DNA of 18,089 nt from Candidatus Elulimicrobium sp. (lineage in GTDB: Bacteria; Patescibacteriota; Minisyncoccia; Moranbacterales; UBA9337), in the NCBI GenBank assembly GCA_020722485.1, contig DYKS01000010.1, positions 1-18,089 of the forward strand, in the 5' to 3' direction. The translations under genes and the position numbers were made by a program. Of this stretch, positions 1-7,524 are shown piece by piece (positions within the stretch are counted from its first letter, which is position 1; each line of letters begins with the position of its first letter). Under the pieces are notes generated by a model. It ran no database searches, was not told the origin of the DNA, and saw only the letters and a list, made by a program, of their open reading frames with translations.

Positions 1-938
1 CCATTTTTGTCTAAAAATTCCACTCCCGTAATTTCAGCAATTTTCTTTTTGGGCTTTTCTTTTTCTTCGGGCGCGAGATTTTGCGTTTCTGCATCTTTTG
101 TTTCTTCGCTTTTTTCATCTTTTCTTTTCTCCTTCCCCGCTATTTTTTCTAGCGCTTTCGCTTTCCTTCTTTCTTCATCAAAAATTCTCTTCTCTTCATC
201 TGACATATTCTGATAAATATATTCATTGCCGACTTTTTCCGAATCGCCAATCATTTCTATTTTTCCATTGCGAAGCAACATCGCCCGATCGCAATATCTT
301 TGAATAGTTGAAATATCATGAGTTACTAAAATGACAGTTTTTCCAAGTTCTCTGTATTTATTAAACTCTTCCAAACATTTTTGCTGAAAATTGCTGTCCC
401 CCACCGCCAACACTTCGTCCATTAAAAGTATATCGCGATTAGCGTGAATAGCAACAGAAAACGCTAAGCGCACCTGCATTCCGGAAGAGTAGTTTTTTAG
501 TTTCTGGTCAATAAACCGCTCCAATTCTGAAAAGGCGACAATATCATCAAATTTCTCATCAATTTGCTTTTTGGTCATTCCTAGCACTGTGGCGTTGAGA
601 TAAATATTGTCGCGACCAGACAATTCCAGATTAAAGCCGATACCTAGCTCCAAAAATGGCGAAATCATTCCATTTATTTTTATCTTTCCGCTATCCGCTT
701 GATATATACCGGCAAGAATTTTTAACAGAGTGGATTTTCCGCTTCCATTTCTGCCAATGATGCCAAAAAACTCCCCTTTTTTCACTTCAAATGAAACATC
801 GTCCAACGCTTTAAATTCTTCATAAGTTTTCTCTTTTAAAGCGCTGACAAACGCTCCTCGCAAAGAATTTATTTTTTCGTGAGGAATTTTAAAAGTTTTG
901 GAAATATTTTTAACTTGTATGGCAATATCTTTATTCAT
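1..938 (-). CDS. Wzt-like ABC transporter ATP-binding protein (3' end off the window)
   Basis: ATP-binding subunit of an ABC-2 polysaccharide exporter, acting on the cytoplasmic face of the membrane with the permease encoded upstream. Read on the minus strand from the ATG at 938, the frame stays open to the left edge, giving about 312 codons and no stop. Visible motifs are Walker A (GRNGSGKST, near residue 65), the signature YSSGMQ, Walker B (ILLMDEVLAVGD) and the switch histidine in LVTHD. After the nucleotide-binding domain comes a Lys/Glu-rich linker of about 60 residues. The last visible residues (ITGVEFLDKNG) look like the start of a Wzt C-terminal carbohydrate-binding domain, which in the family selects the glycan. 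The family is clear; the substrate is not. There is a 133-bp gap after the permease gene and no Shine-Dalgarno, but a perfect TATAAT lies just upstream. Confidence 0.9.
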   Translation of the reverse strand, partial: MNKDIAIQVKNISKTFKIPHEKINSLRGAFVSALKEKTYEEFKALDDVSFEVKKGEFFGIIGRNGSGKSTLLKILAGIYQADSGKIKINGMISPFLELGIGFNLELSGRDNIYLNATVLGMTKKQIDEKFDDIVAFSELERFIDQKLKNYSSGMQVRLAFSVAIHANRDILLMDEVLAVGDSNFQQKCLEEFNKYRELGKTVILVTHDISTIQRYCDRAMLLRNGKIEMIGDSEKVGNEYIYQNMSDEEKRIFDEERRKAKALEKIAGKEKRKDEKSEETKDAETQNLAPEEKEKPKKKIAEITGVEFLDKN

Positions 939-948
939 ATCTGTTCAT

Positions 949-954
949 ATTATA
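949..954 (-). promoter_or_regulatory. Possible -10 element upstream of the Wzt-like gene
   Basis: The minus strand reads TATAAT here, a perfect sigma-70 -10 hexamer. The predicted transcription start would be near 942, only 4 nt before the ATG at 938. No convincing -35 is visible at 17 +/- 1 bp, so this is weak. It could give the ATPase an internal promoter separate from the upstream operon. Confidence 0.25.
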
Positions 955-1071
955 ATTTTATAATTTGTAAGAATTGCTAATATTGTTTTCAATTTTATTT
1001 TAAATAATTAAACCTGCCATTTAATAATAATTCGTATGATAAAAAATTTTTAGATCTTAAATTATTAATTT

Positions 1072-1848
1072 TTACATATTTTCCGCGACGCGCGGGATCA
1101 ATTTACGATAGAAAAAAACTCCTAGCGCGAAAAACACTCCAACCATCAGAACAAAAAGTAAATTTTGCCACAAATCAGCGAAATGATTATTGATAAGCGA
1201 TTCTTTCGTGAAATGAATGATAAACGCCATTGGATTAATTAAAATTATTTGCTGAACATTAACAGGCAAAATCCCCAAAGGGTAAACAATAGGGCTGGCG
1301 TAGAAAAGAATGGAAAGAATTACATCCCAAATCATCGCTAAATCTCGAAATTTAACGAAAAGCGGAGCGGTCAAAAGAGAAAAAGAAAGAATAATTACAT
1401 AAATTAAAAAAGAGAAAAAAATAAACATCACAATCGCCGCGACACTTGGAATAAAACCTTTCCAAACAAAAAAGAAAACAATTACTAACAAATTCATAAG
1501 ATAAATAAGAGCCGCATTGATGGTTGAAGCTAAAATAATTGTCCAACGCGGAACATAAATTTTTGTTACTAATTGCGCTTTGCTAATCAGTGATCCCATA
1601 CCAGCCGAAGTGCCTTCTGAAAAAAAAGAAAACATCATAATTCCCGTTAAAAGTTGGAGAGAATAATATTCACTGCCTGAATTTTTAGGATTAAAAACGG
1701 AAGAAAAAACAAAATTCAAAACTAAAAACATCAGAAGCGGTTTCAAAATCGCCCAGACATAACCCAGCACGCTGCCATGATAACGTAATTTAAAATCTGT
1801 TTTTGCCAATGTCCAAATCAATTCCTTGTAATTTTCATGATGTCGCAT
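1072..1848 (-). CDS. Wzm-like ABC-2 polysaccharide export permease
   Basis: Integral membrane permease, 258 residues, of the ABC-2 family that exports O-antigen-, teichoic- or capsule-like polysaccharides. The N-terminus has the family pattern of a cytoplasmic amphipathic segment followed by the first membrane span (FKLRYHGSVLGYVWAILKP). About six hydrophobic segments follow, with the typical MIWDVILSILFYASPIVYP region near the middle and a basic C-terminal tail. The gene starts 19 nt after the epimerase stop, so the two are probably co-transcribed. The ATPase partner follows 133 nt downstream. The order permease then ATPase is usual for Wzm/Wzt pairs. No Shine-Dalgarno is visible. Length is normal for the family. 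The exported glycan cannot be deduced. Confidence 0.9.
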   Translation of the reverse strand: MRHHENYKELIWTLAKTDFKLRYHGSVLGYVWAILKPLLMFLVLNFVFSSVFNPKNSGSEYYSLQLLTGIMMFSFFSEGTSAGMGSLISKAQLVTKIYVPRWTIILASTINAALIYLMNLLVIVFFFVWKGFIPSVAAIVMFIFFSFLIYVIILSFSLLTAPLFVKFRDLAMIWDVILSILFYASPIVYPLGILPVNVQQIILINPMAFIIHFTKESLINNHFADLWQNLLFVLMVGVFFALGVFFYRKLIPRVAENM

Positions 1849-1867
1849 AACGCAAATTCTTTATTTT

Positions 1868-2833
1868 TCAAATTTTATAATACTCCTTGTACCAATTTAC
1901 AAAATTTTTAATACCTTCTTCGATACGAGTAGTTGGTTCCCAACCCAATTTTCTCAAACGACTAATATCCGCCACAGTAGCAGGAACGTCTCCCGGTTGC
2001 ATTGGCATTAATTTTCTTTTGGCTTTTTTACCTAAGTTTTCTTCTATTACTTCAATAAAACGCAAAAGTGTTTCTTCTTTATCTCCGCCAATATTCATAA
2101 TCGCATACTTCTGCGGATTATCCAAAGCAAAGATAGTGCCAGAAGAAATATCATCCACATAAGTGAAATTGCGAGTCATCTTGCCGTAATTAAAAACTTT
2201 AATTGTTTTGCCTTTAACGATAGCATCCACGAACAAAAAAAGCGCCATATCCGGTCGTCCCCATGGACCATAAACAGTGAAATAGCGCAAACCGGTAGTA
2301 GGCAAACCGTAAATATGACTATAAACATGCGCAATCAATTCTGTCGCTTTCTTAGTAGCCGCGTAAGGAGAAATGGGCGTATCCACCGGATCGTCTTCTG
2401 AAAACGGCTGTTTGGTATTGTTTCCATAAACCGAAGATGAAGACGCATATACAAAATTCTTAATTTTATATTTTACACTTTTCTCCAAAAGATTCATCGT
2501 GCCTTTAATATTGACATCTTCATAAAGCAAAGGATTAAGCAAAGAATTTCTTACTCCCGCCATTGCCGCCAAATGCACTACTTTGTCTATTTTTTCTTTT
2601 TTGAAAATTTTTTCCAACAATTTTTCGTCGCGAATATCCCCTTTGTAAAAAACAAATTTATATCCTTTCAGTAATTTTTTAATTCGGTCTTTTTTTAATT
2701 GCGGATCATAATAATCATTAAGATTATCAATTATAACTACTTGATCTCCCCTGTCCATCAATTTTTTAGCAAGATTAGAACCAATAAATCCCGCCCCGCC
2801 GGTAATAAGAACTTTAATCTTTTTTCTTGGCAT
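1868..2833 (-). CDS. UDP-glucuronate 4-epimerase (NAD-dependent SDR)
   Basis: Extended short-chain dehydrogenase, 321 residues, probably interconverting UDP-glucuronate and UDP-galacturonate for a surface glycan. The Rossmann NAD motif GGAGFIG is at residues 12-18. The catalytic region has SSSSVYG (131-137) and the Y157-x3-K161 pair (YAATKK). Three features favour a UDP-glucuronate 4-epimerase over GalE: the YYDPQLK segment near residue 41, the string FTVYGPWGRPDMALF near 185-199, and MQPGDVPAT near the C-terminus, all characteristic of that subfamily as I know it. Residual doubt is about the exact sugar. It lies between the glycosyltransferase (49-nt gap) and the permease (19-nt gap), consistent with an operon. 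The start is the only ATG before the Rossmann fold. Confidence 0.88.
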   Translation of the reverse strand: MPRKKIKVLITGGAGFIGSNLAKKLMDRGDQVVIIDNLNDYYDPQLKKDRIKKLLKGYKFVFYKGDIRDEKLLEKIFKKEKIDKVVHLAAMAGVRNSLLNPLLYEDVNIKGTMNLLEKSVKYKIKNFVYASSSSVYGNNTKQPFSEDDPVDTPISPYAATKKATELIAHVYSHIYGLPTTGLRYFTVYGPWGRPDMALFLFVDAIVKGKTIKVFNYGKMTRNFTYVDDISSGTIFALDNPQKYAIMNIGGDKEETLLRFIEVIEENLGKKAKRKLMPMQPGDVPATVADISRLRKLGWEPTTRIEEGIKNFVNWYKEYYKI

Positions 2834-2882
2834 ATTTTTTGTTATTTTAAAAAATTAATTATTCATAAATTTCAAAAAAACA

Positions 2883-4055
2883 TTATGTTATTTTCCGATA
2901 AATTGCATCGATTTTCAGTCCCGATTTTTCCCAACTAAAATCAACAACTCTTTCTTTATTGATTTCTCCCTTTGCTTTGCAATCGATTTCATTTTTTGAT
3001 AAATCTAAAATTCCACGCGCAATTCCCAACACGGAAATATCACTTACATAATAACCTCCCCCTCCTAAATATTTTCGGTTATTTTCGCGATCAAAACAAA
3101 CTACCGGCAAACCGGCCGCCATATATTGTAAGATTTTTCCGCTGGCTTGACCAATAGAAGAATCTTTGGGATCAATGCCTATGTCTCCCGCGCGCAAAAT
3201 ACGCGGCAAATCAAAATAGCTCAAAGGAGAAATTAAAGTAACGCGGGAAAATAAATTATTTTCTTCTAAATATTTTTTTGTATATTCGTAAGGATAACCC
3301 GCAATTACAAAATGAATTTCTGAGTTTTTCGCTGTTATTTCTTTGATAGCGCCCAATAAATAGTTTATACCTTTATTGGGGACTAATCCACCGGCGTAAA
3401 TAGCTATTTTTTTATCAACAGGAATACCAAATTCTTTTTTTATTTGTTCTTTGTCTGTTTTTTGGCTATAAACATCTAAATTAACTCCATCTAAAACAAC
3501 TTCTACCTCATTACCTTTTCTTATAGCGCTTATCATTTTAGCGTTTTCTGAAGAACTGGCGATAGCAACAGCTCCCATCTGACAAATGATTTTTTCCAAA
3601 AAAGAAAAAAACTTTTTTAAAATTCCGTTAGAGAGATAACCATGAGAAATCATTTCGTTAACCAAACTGCCATGAAAATCGGCTACCAGTTTTATTTTTC
3701 GCCAAAACAAAATATTCTTAATCAGCCAACCAATCAAAACTCCTTCGTGTAAATGAGCGTGAATAATATCCGGTTTTTCTCGACGCGCCACTAAAAGGGA
3801 TTTGCCAATCAAAATTAAATCCAAAAGCACTTTTTGCCAATCAGGACCAGCCTCTAATTTGTTATACCAAAAAAGCCAAGGAAAAATTCTTTCAATTTTA
3901 ATATTCGTTTTTCCTTGAATTCCCTTGCCCAGTGAATAAGTAACGATCGTAAGCGAATGTCCTAGTTTCTCTAACGCCAACGCTTCTTCCAAAATGCGAA
4001 TATGCGTTCCCCTGTCGGCGAAAAAAGGAGTGGGAGCAATAATCAATATTTTCAT
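2883..4055 (-). CDS. GT4-type glycosyltransferase (GT-B fold)
   Basis: Probable first gene of the polysaccharide cluster, 390 residues with the start chosen here. The N-terminal Rossmann domain begins MKILIIAPTPFFADRGTHI, typical of GT4 enzymes. The donor-binding half begins near residue 221 (AGGLVPNKG) and ends with the MAAGLPVV segment near 312. The open frame reaches a further upstream ATG at 4097. I prefer 4055 because a good promoter (-35 at 4092-4097, -10 at 4069-4074) overlies the longer version and because 4055 gives a standard family N-terminus. The canonical E-x7-E motif is altered: the second Glu position is Gln310 (ILQYMAAG) and the first is not acidic. Donor and acceptor are unknown. 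Confidence 0.85.
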   Translation of the reverse strand: MKILIIAPTPFFADRGTHIRILEEALALEKLGHSLTIVTYSLGKGIQGKTNIKIERIFPWLFWYNKLEAGPDWQKVLLDLILIGKSLLVARREKPDIIHAHLHEGVLIGWLIKNILFWRKIKLVADFHGSLVNEMISHGYLSNGILKKFFSFLEKIICQMGAVAIASSSENAKMISAIRKGNEVEVVLDGVNLDVYSQKTDKEQIKKEFGIPVDKKIAIYAGGLVPNKGINYLLGAIKEITAKNSEIHFVIAGYPYEYTKKYLEENNLFSRVTLISPLSYFDLPRILRAGDIGIDPKDSSIGQASGKILQYMAAGLPVVCFDRENNRKYLGGGGYYVSDISVLGIARGILDLSKNEIDCKAKGEINKERVVDFSWEKSGLKIDAIYRKIT

Positions 4056-4068
4056 ACATTTATCTTTC

Positions 4069-4097
4069 ATTTTACATCCGAATTTTATTTTTGACAA
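4069..4097 (-). promoter_or_regulatory. Promoter of the polysaccharide cluster
   Basis: On the minus strand: TTGTCA (4097-4092), a 17-bp spacer, then TAAAAT (4074-4069). The predicted start is near 4062, about 7 nt before the glycosyltransferase ATG at 4055. Both hexamers differ from consensus by one base and the spacing is ideal. It also decides the gene start, since the two upstream ATGs lie inside the promoter. Confidence 0.6.
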
Positions 4098-4208
4098 AAA
4101 ACAAACTATCTGCTTTTGCCAAGCAAATCCGCGATATTATTCGTCATTCTCAATTCATTTAACTAATCATCTCCGTTCTTAAATATTACAATTAAAACAA
4201 TATTGTTT

Positions 4209-4316
4209 TTAAACAAAAGCGGGAGCAACTAAAAAAATCAACATAGACAAAACGGCCAAAAGAGAAATGATTACCCATATAAAATAAAATTTTTTTCTTC
4301 TTTTTCGTGAAATCAT
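4209..4316 (-). CDS. Small single-span membrane peptide, 35 aa
   Basis: A short frame from ATG at 4316 to TAA at 4211-4209. It encodes a very basic N-terminus (MISRKRRKK) followed by one strongly hydrophobic segment of about 22 residues and a short AFV tail. This is the shape of a positive-inside single-span membrane peptide. I do not recognise a named family. It lies in the otherwise empty gap between the glycosyltransferase promoter and the Ada-like gene, on the same strand as both. The organised charge and hydrophobicity argue that it is real, but there is no Shine-Dalgarno and no clear promoter. It could also be a chance frame in AT-rich DNA, which tends to encode hydrophobic residues. 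Confidence 0.5.
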   Translation of the reverse strand: MISRKRRKKFYFIWVIISLLAVLSMLIFLVAPAFV

Positions 4317-4437
4317 ATTTTAATGATTAGTAATTAATAATTAATAATAAATAATTTTGAAAATTAATAAATTAGCGGCGCGAAAGAATCGCTTTCATAT
4401 TAACAAATTTTCTCATAAAATTCCAATGGCGTGAAAC

Positions 4438-4908
4438 TTATTCTCCGCAAGAAGAATAAACATATCCCTTTTGTTCAGCTTCTTCTTTGTTCTGGAAACA
4501 AACTAAATTATTCGGTTTAATTTTTTTTGCCCAACTACAAGTCGGTTTATAATATTTGTTAGAATTTTTGCTGCCCACATACAAGCACGCGTTCATATTT
4601 AAAGGTATTTGTTCTTTTTCTTGTTTCGCATTATTCGGTTTTGTCGAAGCAACCGACGCGCTTTCCTCTTTCACCGGAATATTTTTCGCTAATTTTTCTG
4701 ACGCCGATTTTTCAATTATCAGCGGTTCCGATACTAATTTTTGCCCCTTTAAAATTCCCGCCTCAAAAGACAAAACGGCAACCAAAACCAAACCCGCGAT
4801 TAAAATCAAATTGGATTCATATTTTTCCCAAAATTGAAAAAACTTGCTCTTTATTTTTAAAAAGAAATTTTTTTCAGTTTTTGGTTTAATAATTTTTTTG
4901 TTTGACAT
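4438..4908 (-). CDS. Membrane-anchored protein with C-terminal Cys-containing Ada-like domain
   Basis: Predicted 156-residue protein with a basic N-terminus, one membrane span (about residues 34-53) and a Lys/Glu/Ser-rich linker. The C-terminal domain of about 45 residues runs from ACLYVGSKNSNKYYKPTC to SSCGE. That domain resembles the small zinc-binding-type module (Ada-like) attached to some extracellular nucleases and envelope proteins, with the pattern VGSKxSxKYxxPxCxxAKxI and a final Cys. Function is unknown. The open frame extends upstream to an ATG at 4965, but I chose 4908 (MSNKK) because a divergent promoter region lies upstream of it and the extra 19 residues look non-coding. It is divergent from rpmA. 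No Shine-Dalgarno is visible. Confidence 0.7.
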   Translation of the reverse strand: MSNKKIIKPKTEKNFFLKIKSKFFQFWEKYESNLILIAGLVLVAVLSFEAGILKGQKLVSEPLIIEKSASEKLAKNIPVKEESASVASTKPNNAKQEKEQIPLNMNACLYVGSKNSNKYYKPTCSWAKKIKPNNLVCFQNKEEAEQKGYVYSSCGE

Positions 4909-4929
4909 AAACTTAAAATCTGTTATACT
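4902..4929 (+). promoter_or_regulatory. rpmA promoter, near-consensus with extended -10
   Basis: TTGACA (4902-4907), a 16-bp spacer, then TATACT (4924-4929) preceded by TG-n (4921-4923), forming an extended -10. The predicted start is near 4936, giving a leader of about 90 nt to rpmA. The -35 overlaps the start codon of the divergent gene at 4908. The same architecture (perfect -35, 16-bp spacer, TGT before the -10) recurs at the 16S promoter. Confidence 0.75.
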
Positions 4930-4951
4930 AAAAATTGATATTTTTAAACAA
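4922..4951 (-). promoter_or_regulatory. Possible promoter of the Ada-like gene
   Basis: On the minus strand: TTGTTT (4951-4946), an 18-bp spacer, then TATAAC (4927-4922). The predicted start near 4915 would give a 7-nt leader before the ATG at 4908. The -10 physically overlaps the -10 of the opposing rpmA promoter, so the two would compete. The -35 is weak. Confidence 0.35.
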
Positions 4952-5025
4952 AAGAATATAATCAAAAAAATAATTACGCGATATCAATTTACTTTTAAGC
5001 ATTTTGATTTCGTTTTTTTATTACT

Positions 5026-5298
5026 ATGGCGCATCGTAAAGCTGGAGGATCTACTCAACTAGGACGCGATTCTATTTCCAAAAGATTAGGGGTTAAAATT
5101 TTCGGAGGACAAAAAGTCTCTTCCGGCAATATCATCGTGCGACAAAGAGGCACTAAATTTCATCCCGGAAAAAATGTCGGTCGCGGAGAAGATGATACTC
5201 TTTTTTCTTTGAAAGAAGGAATTGTCAAATTTTCTTCTCGTAAAGTTAAAAGTTATACTGGAAAATTAGATAAAAGAAAATTTGTTTCAGTAGAATAA
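5026..5298 (+). CDS. rpmA: 50S ribosomal protein bL27
   Basis: Large-subunit protein bL27, 90 residues, full length. The N-terminal tail ([16 protein letters not shown]) reaches the peptidyl-transferase centre in characterised ribosomes, and the [21 protein letters not shown] core is diagnostic. The protein begins directly with MAH, so there is no N-terminal extension of the kind removed by a protease in Firmicutes. The gene stands alone: the usual partner rplU (bL21) is not adjacent in this window. It has its own strong promoter at 4902-4929 and a terminator right after the stop codon. There is no Shine-Dalgarno; the upstream bases are T-rich. Confidence 0.97.
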   Translation: MAHRKAGGSTQLGRDSISKRLGVKIFGGQKVSSGNIIVRQRGTKFHPGKNVGRGEDDTLFSLKEGIVKFSSRKVKSYTGKLDKRKFVSVE

Positions 5299-5315
5299 AC
5301 TCTTTTTAAATTCAA

Positions 5316-5346
5316 AAAATCGGCTGGGTTAAATTCAGTCGGTTTT
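5316..5346. terminator. Bidirectional terminator between rpmA and pyrG
   Basis: An 11-bp stem (5316-5326 with 5336-5346, two G-U pairs) with a 9-nt loop, followed by a T-run on the plus strand. The A-run before the stem serves the same role for the minus strand, so it can end both convergent genes. The pyrG stop codon (5337-5335) lies at the edge of the hairpin loop. Confidence 0.8.
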
Positions 5347-6993
5347 TTTTCTTGCCAAATTTTCTTTCGCGCAAGCTCGTAAAAAACCCAAAAAAAGTGG
5401 ATGAGGATGAAAAGGAGAAGAAATAAATTCTGGATGAAATTGCGAACCTATAAAAAACGGATGATTAGAAAGTGGCAGTTCGGCTATTTCCATCAATTGA
5501 CCATTGGGAGATTTACCAGAAAAAACCAAGCCGCCTTTTTCCAGTTTTTCTATGAAATCCGGATTAACTTCCCAACGATGACGATGACGTTCAGAAATTT
5601 TTTCGCAATTATAAAGAGAATACGCCAAAGTTCCTTTTTTCAAAACTGCCGGGTAAGCGCCTAAACGCATCGTAGCCCCAAAATTTTTATCTTCCAAATT
5701 TTTCTTTTGTTCCGGCATAATATCAATTACCGGTTCGGGTGTGTCGCGATCAATTTCCGTAGTATGCGCTTTTTTCAGTCCTAAAACATTGCGCGCGAAT
5801 TCAATCACCGCTAGTTGCATTCCGTAGCACAAGCCAAGAAAAGGAATTCTGTTACGACGGCAAAATTCAATGGTTTTTATTTTTCCTTCTATCCCCCGCG
5901 CTCCGAAACCGCCCGGCACAATCACTCCATCTAAATTTCTTAGCTCTTCCAATTTAGCGGGATTTTTTTCGTAAACTTCACTGTTAATCCAGATAATTTC
6001 CGGAATTTTTCCGATATAATAAGCGGCATGTTTAATTGCTTCAATCACGCTTATATAGGAATCTCCCAGAATAAAATCTCCGGTTCCAAAATACTTTCCC
6101 ACAATTCCAATCTTTATTTTTCCTCGCGAATTTTTGACAGAAGCAACCAATCGCTCCCATTTTTTTAAGTCCTTTTTACGTGATTTCAATCCTAGTTTAT
6201 TTAAAATATGATCGCTTAAATGATCTTTTTCAAAATTCAGCGGCACTTCATAAATAAATTCCACATCCGGAGCGGAAATGACATCTTCTTCTTTGATATT
6301 ACAAAAAAGAGCAATTTTTTCTTTGCGTTTAGAATCAATAGGAAATTCGCTGCGCGCGATAATGATATCCGGTTGAATGCCGGCGGCGTTTAAAGCGCGC
6401 GCCGCTTGTTGAGTGGGTTTGGTTTTCATTTCTCCAATTTTGGAAGGGAAGGGAGAATAACTGATAAGAATAAAAAGAACATCTTTCGGATTTTTCAATT
6501 TTATCTGTCGCGCCGCTTCCATAAAAAGCATATTTTCGTAATCTCCGGTCGTTCCTCCAATTTCCGTGATGACAACATCGGCATCGTTTCTTTCTGCCGC
6601 TTTTTTGATAGTGCGAATAATCTCGTCAGTCACATGCGGAATAATTTGAACGCACTTTCCTTGATATTCTAAATTTCTTTCCTTTTGAATTACTTTTCGA
6701 TAAACACTGCCGGTAGTCATATAATTTTGCGGTGGCAAAGTAATTTCCAAGAAACGTTCATAATTACCCATATCTTGATCGGTTTCCAAACCGCTATCTA
6801 AAACAAAAACCTCTCCGTGTTCGGTAGGATTCATCGTTCCCGCGTCCACATTGACATAAGGATCAATTTTAATCGCTGTCACTGAAATTCCGCGCGCTTT
6901 CAAAATGGCTCCCACTGAAGAAGTTGCCACCCCCTTACCAATTCCCGACATCACTCCCCCTAAAACAAAAATAAATTTTTTGTTTTTTTTCAT
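5335..6993 (-). CDS. pyrG: CTP synthase
   Basis: Makes CTP from UTP, ATP and glutamine, the last step of pyrimidine nucleotide synthesis. The protein has 552 residues, close to the usual 545. The N-terminal synthetase domain has the nucleotide loop GGVMSGIGKGVATSSVG (residues 12-28), IDPYVNVDAGTMNPTEHGEV (43-62) and the Mg-binding Glu in TEIGGTTGDYEN. That last segment departs from the common GGTVGDIES. The C-terminal class I glutamine amidotransferase domain has the nucleophile Cys389 in GLCYGMQ (usually GICLGMQ) and the FHPEF His/Glu. All catalytic residues appear present, so I expect an active enzyme. It is the last gene of a probable M50-rplI-pyrG transcript, starting 32 nt after rplI. 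No Shine-Dalgarno is visible. Confidence 0.97.
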   Translation of the reverse strand: MKKNKKFIFVLGGVMSGIGKGVATSSVGAILKARGISVTAIKIDPYVNVDAGTMNPTEHGEVFVLDSGLETDQDMGNYERFLEITLPPQNYMTTGSVYRKVIQKERNLEYQGKCVQIIPHVTDEIIRTIKKAAERNDADVVITEIGGTTGDYENMLFMEAARQIKLKNPKDVLFILISYSPFPSKIGEMKTKPTQQAARALNAAGIQPDIIIARSEFPIDSKRKEKIALFCNIKEEDVISAPDVEFIYEVPLNFEKDHLSDHILNKLGLKSRKKDLKKWERLVASVKNSRGKIKIGIVGKYFGTGDFILGDSYISVIEAIKHAAYYIGKIPEIIWINSEVYEKNPAKLEELRNLDGVIVPGGFGARGIEGKIKTIEFCRRNRIPFLGLCYGMQLAVIEFARNVLGLKKAHTTEIDRDTPEPVIDIMPEQKKNLEDKNFGATMRLGAYPAVLKKGTLAYSLYNCEKISERHRHRWEVNPDFIEKLEKGGLVFSGKSPNGQLMEIAELPLSNHPFFIGSQFHPEFISSPFHPHPLFLGFLRACAKENLARKKTD

Positions 6994-7025
6994 AGCATTA
7001 AAGTATTAAAATATGTGTTAAAAAA

Positions 7026-7466
7026 TCACTCTTTTTCTATATAAATTTTCACTCGCGCCTTGGCTCCAGCGCCAAAGTCTAATTCTATTTCTTTCTTGCC
7101 GATTTCTTTAAATGATTCATTTAAAATAATATTATCTTCACTCACTCCTAAACCGTGTTTTTCAAACAATTCCGCGATTTCTTTCTTGCCCACGGAACCA
7201 TAAAGTTTACCGCCTTTTTCTTTGGTTTTAAGAGAAAATTCTTTGCCATCCAAATTACGAGCTTTTTTTCGCGCTTCTTCTTCTTTTTTTTCTTTTTCTC
7301 GCTGATCTCTCTCCATCGCTTTTAATGTTTTTTCTTGCATCTCTTTCGTAGCCGCGACAGCCAAAGAACGAGAAAACAAAAAATTGCGCGCGTAACCGTC
7401 AGCTACTTCTTTAATTTCTCCTTTGCGCCCCAAACCAGCAACATTTTGAAGTAAAATAATTTTCAT
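7026..7466 (-). CDS. rplI: 50S ribosomal protein bL9
   Basis: Large-subunit protein bL9, 146 residues, full length with both domains. The N-terminal domain ([20 protein letters not shown], then [11 protein letters not shown]) binds 23S rRNA. A long charged helix (Glu/Lys/Arg-rich, about residues 40-75) joins it to the C-terminal domain containing [12 protein letters not shown]. bL9 has been reported missing from some CPR phyla such as Microgenomates, so its presence argues weakly against those groups. It is separated from dnaB, rpsR or rpsF, its usual neighbours in other bacteria. It lies 58 nt after the M50 protease gene and 32 nt before pyrG on the same strand. No Shine-Dalgarno is visible. 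Confidence 0.96.
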   Translation of the reverse strand: MKIILLQNVAGLGRKGEIKEVADGYARNFLFSRSLAVAATKEMQEKTLKAMERDQREKEKKEEEARKKARNLDGKEFSLKTKEKGGKLYGSVGKKEIAELFEKHGLGVSEDNIILNESFKEIGKKEIELDFGAGAKARVKIYIEKE

Positions 7467-7524
7467 AAGCTTATTTAAAAATTTAAAAAATTTAATCCAT
7501 TAAAAATTTTATTTTCCAAACGCC

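Noticed and set aside
7..307. Two plus-strand Ser/Phe-rich frames at the left edge
   Set aside because: They are antisense to the Lys/Glu-rich linker and ATPase domain of the Wzt-like gene, which has clear ABC motifs.
4324..4372. AT-rich near-repeats (TTAATAATTA-type) resembling those near 8235-8250
   Set aside because: Low-complexity sequence expected in this base composition, with no consistent unit or spacing.
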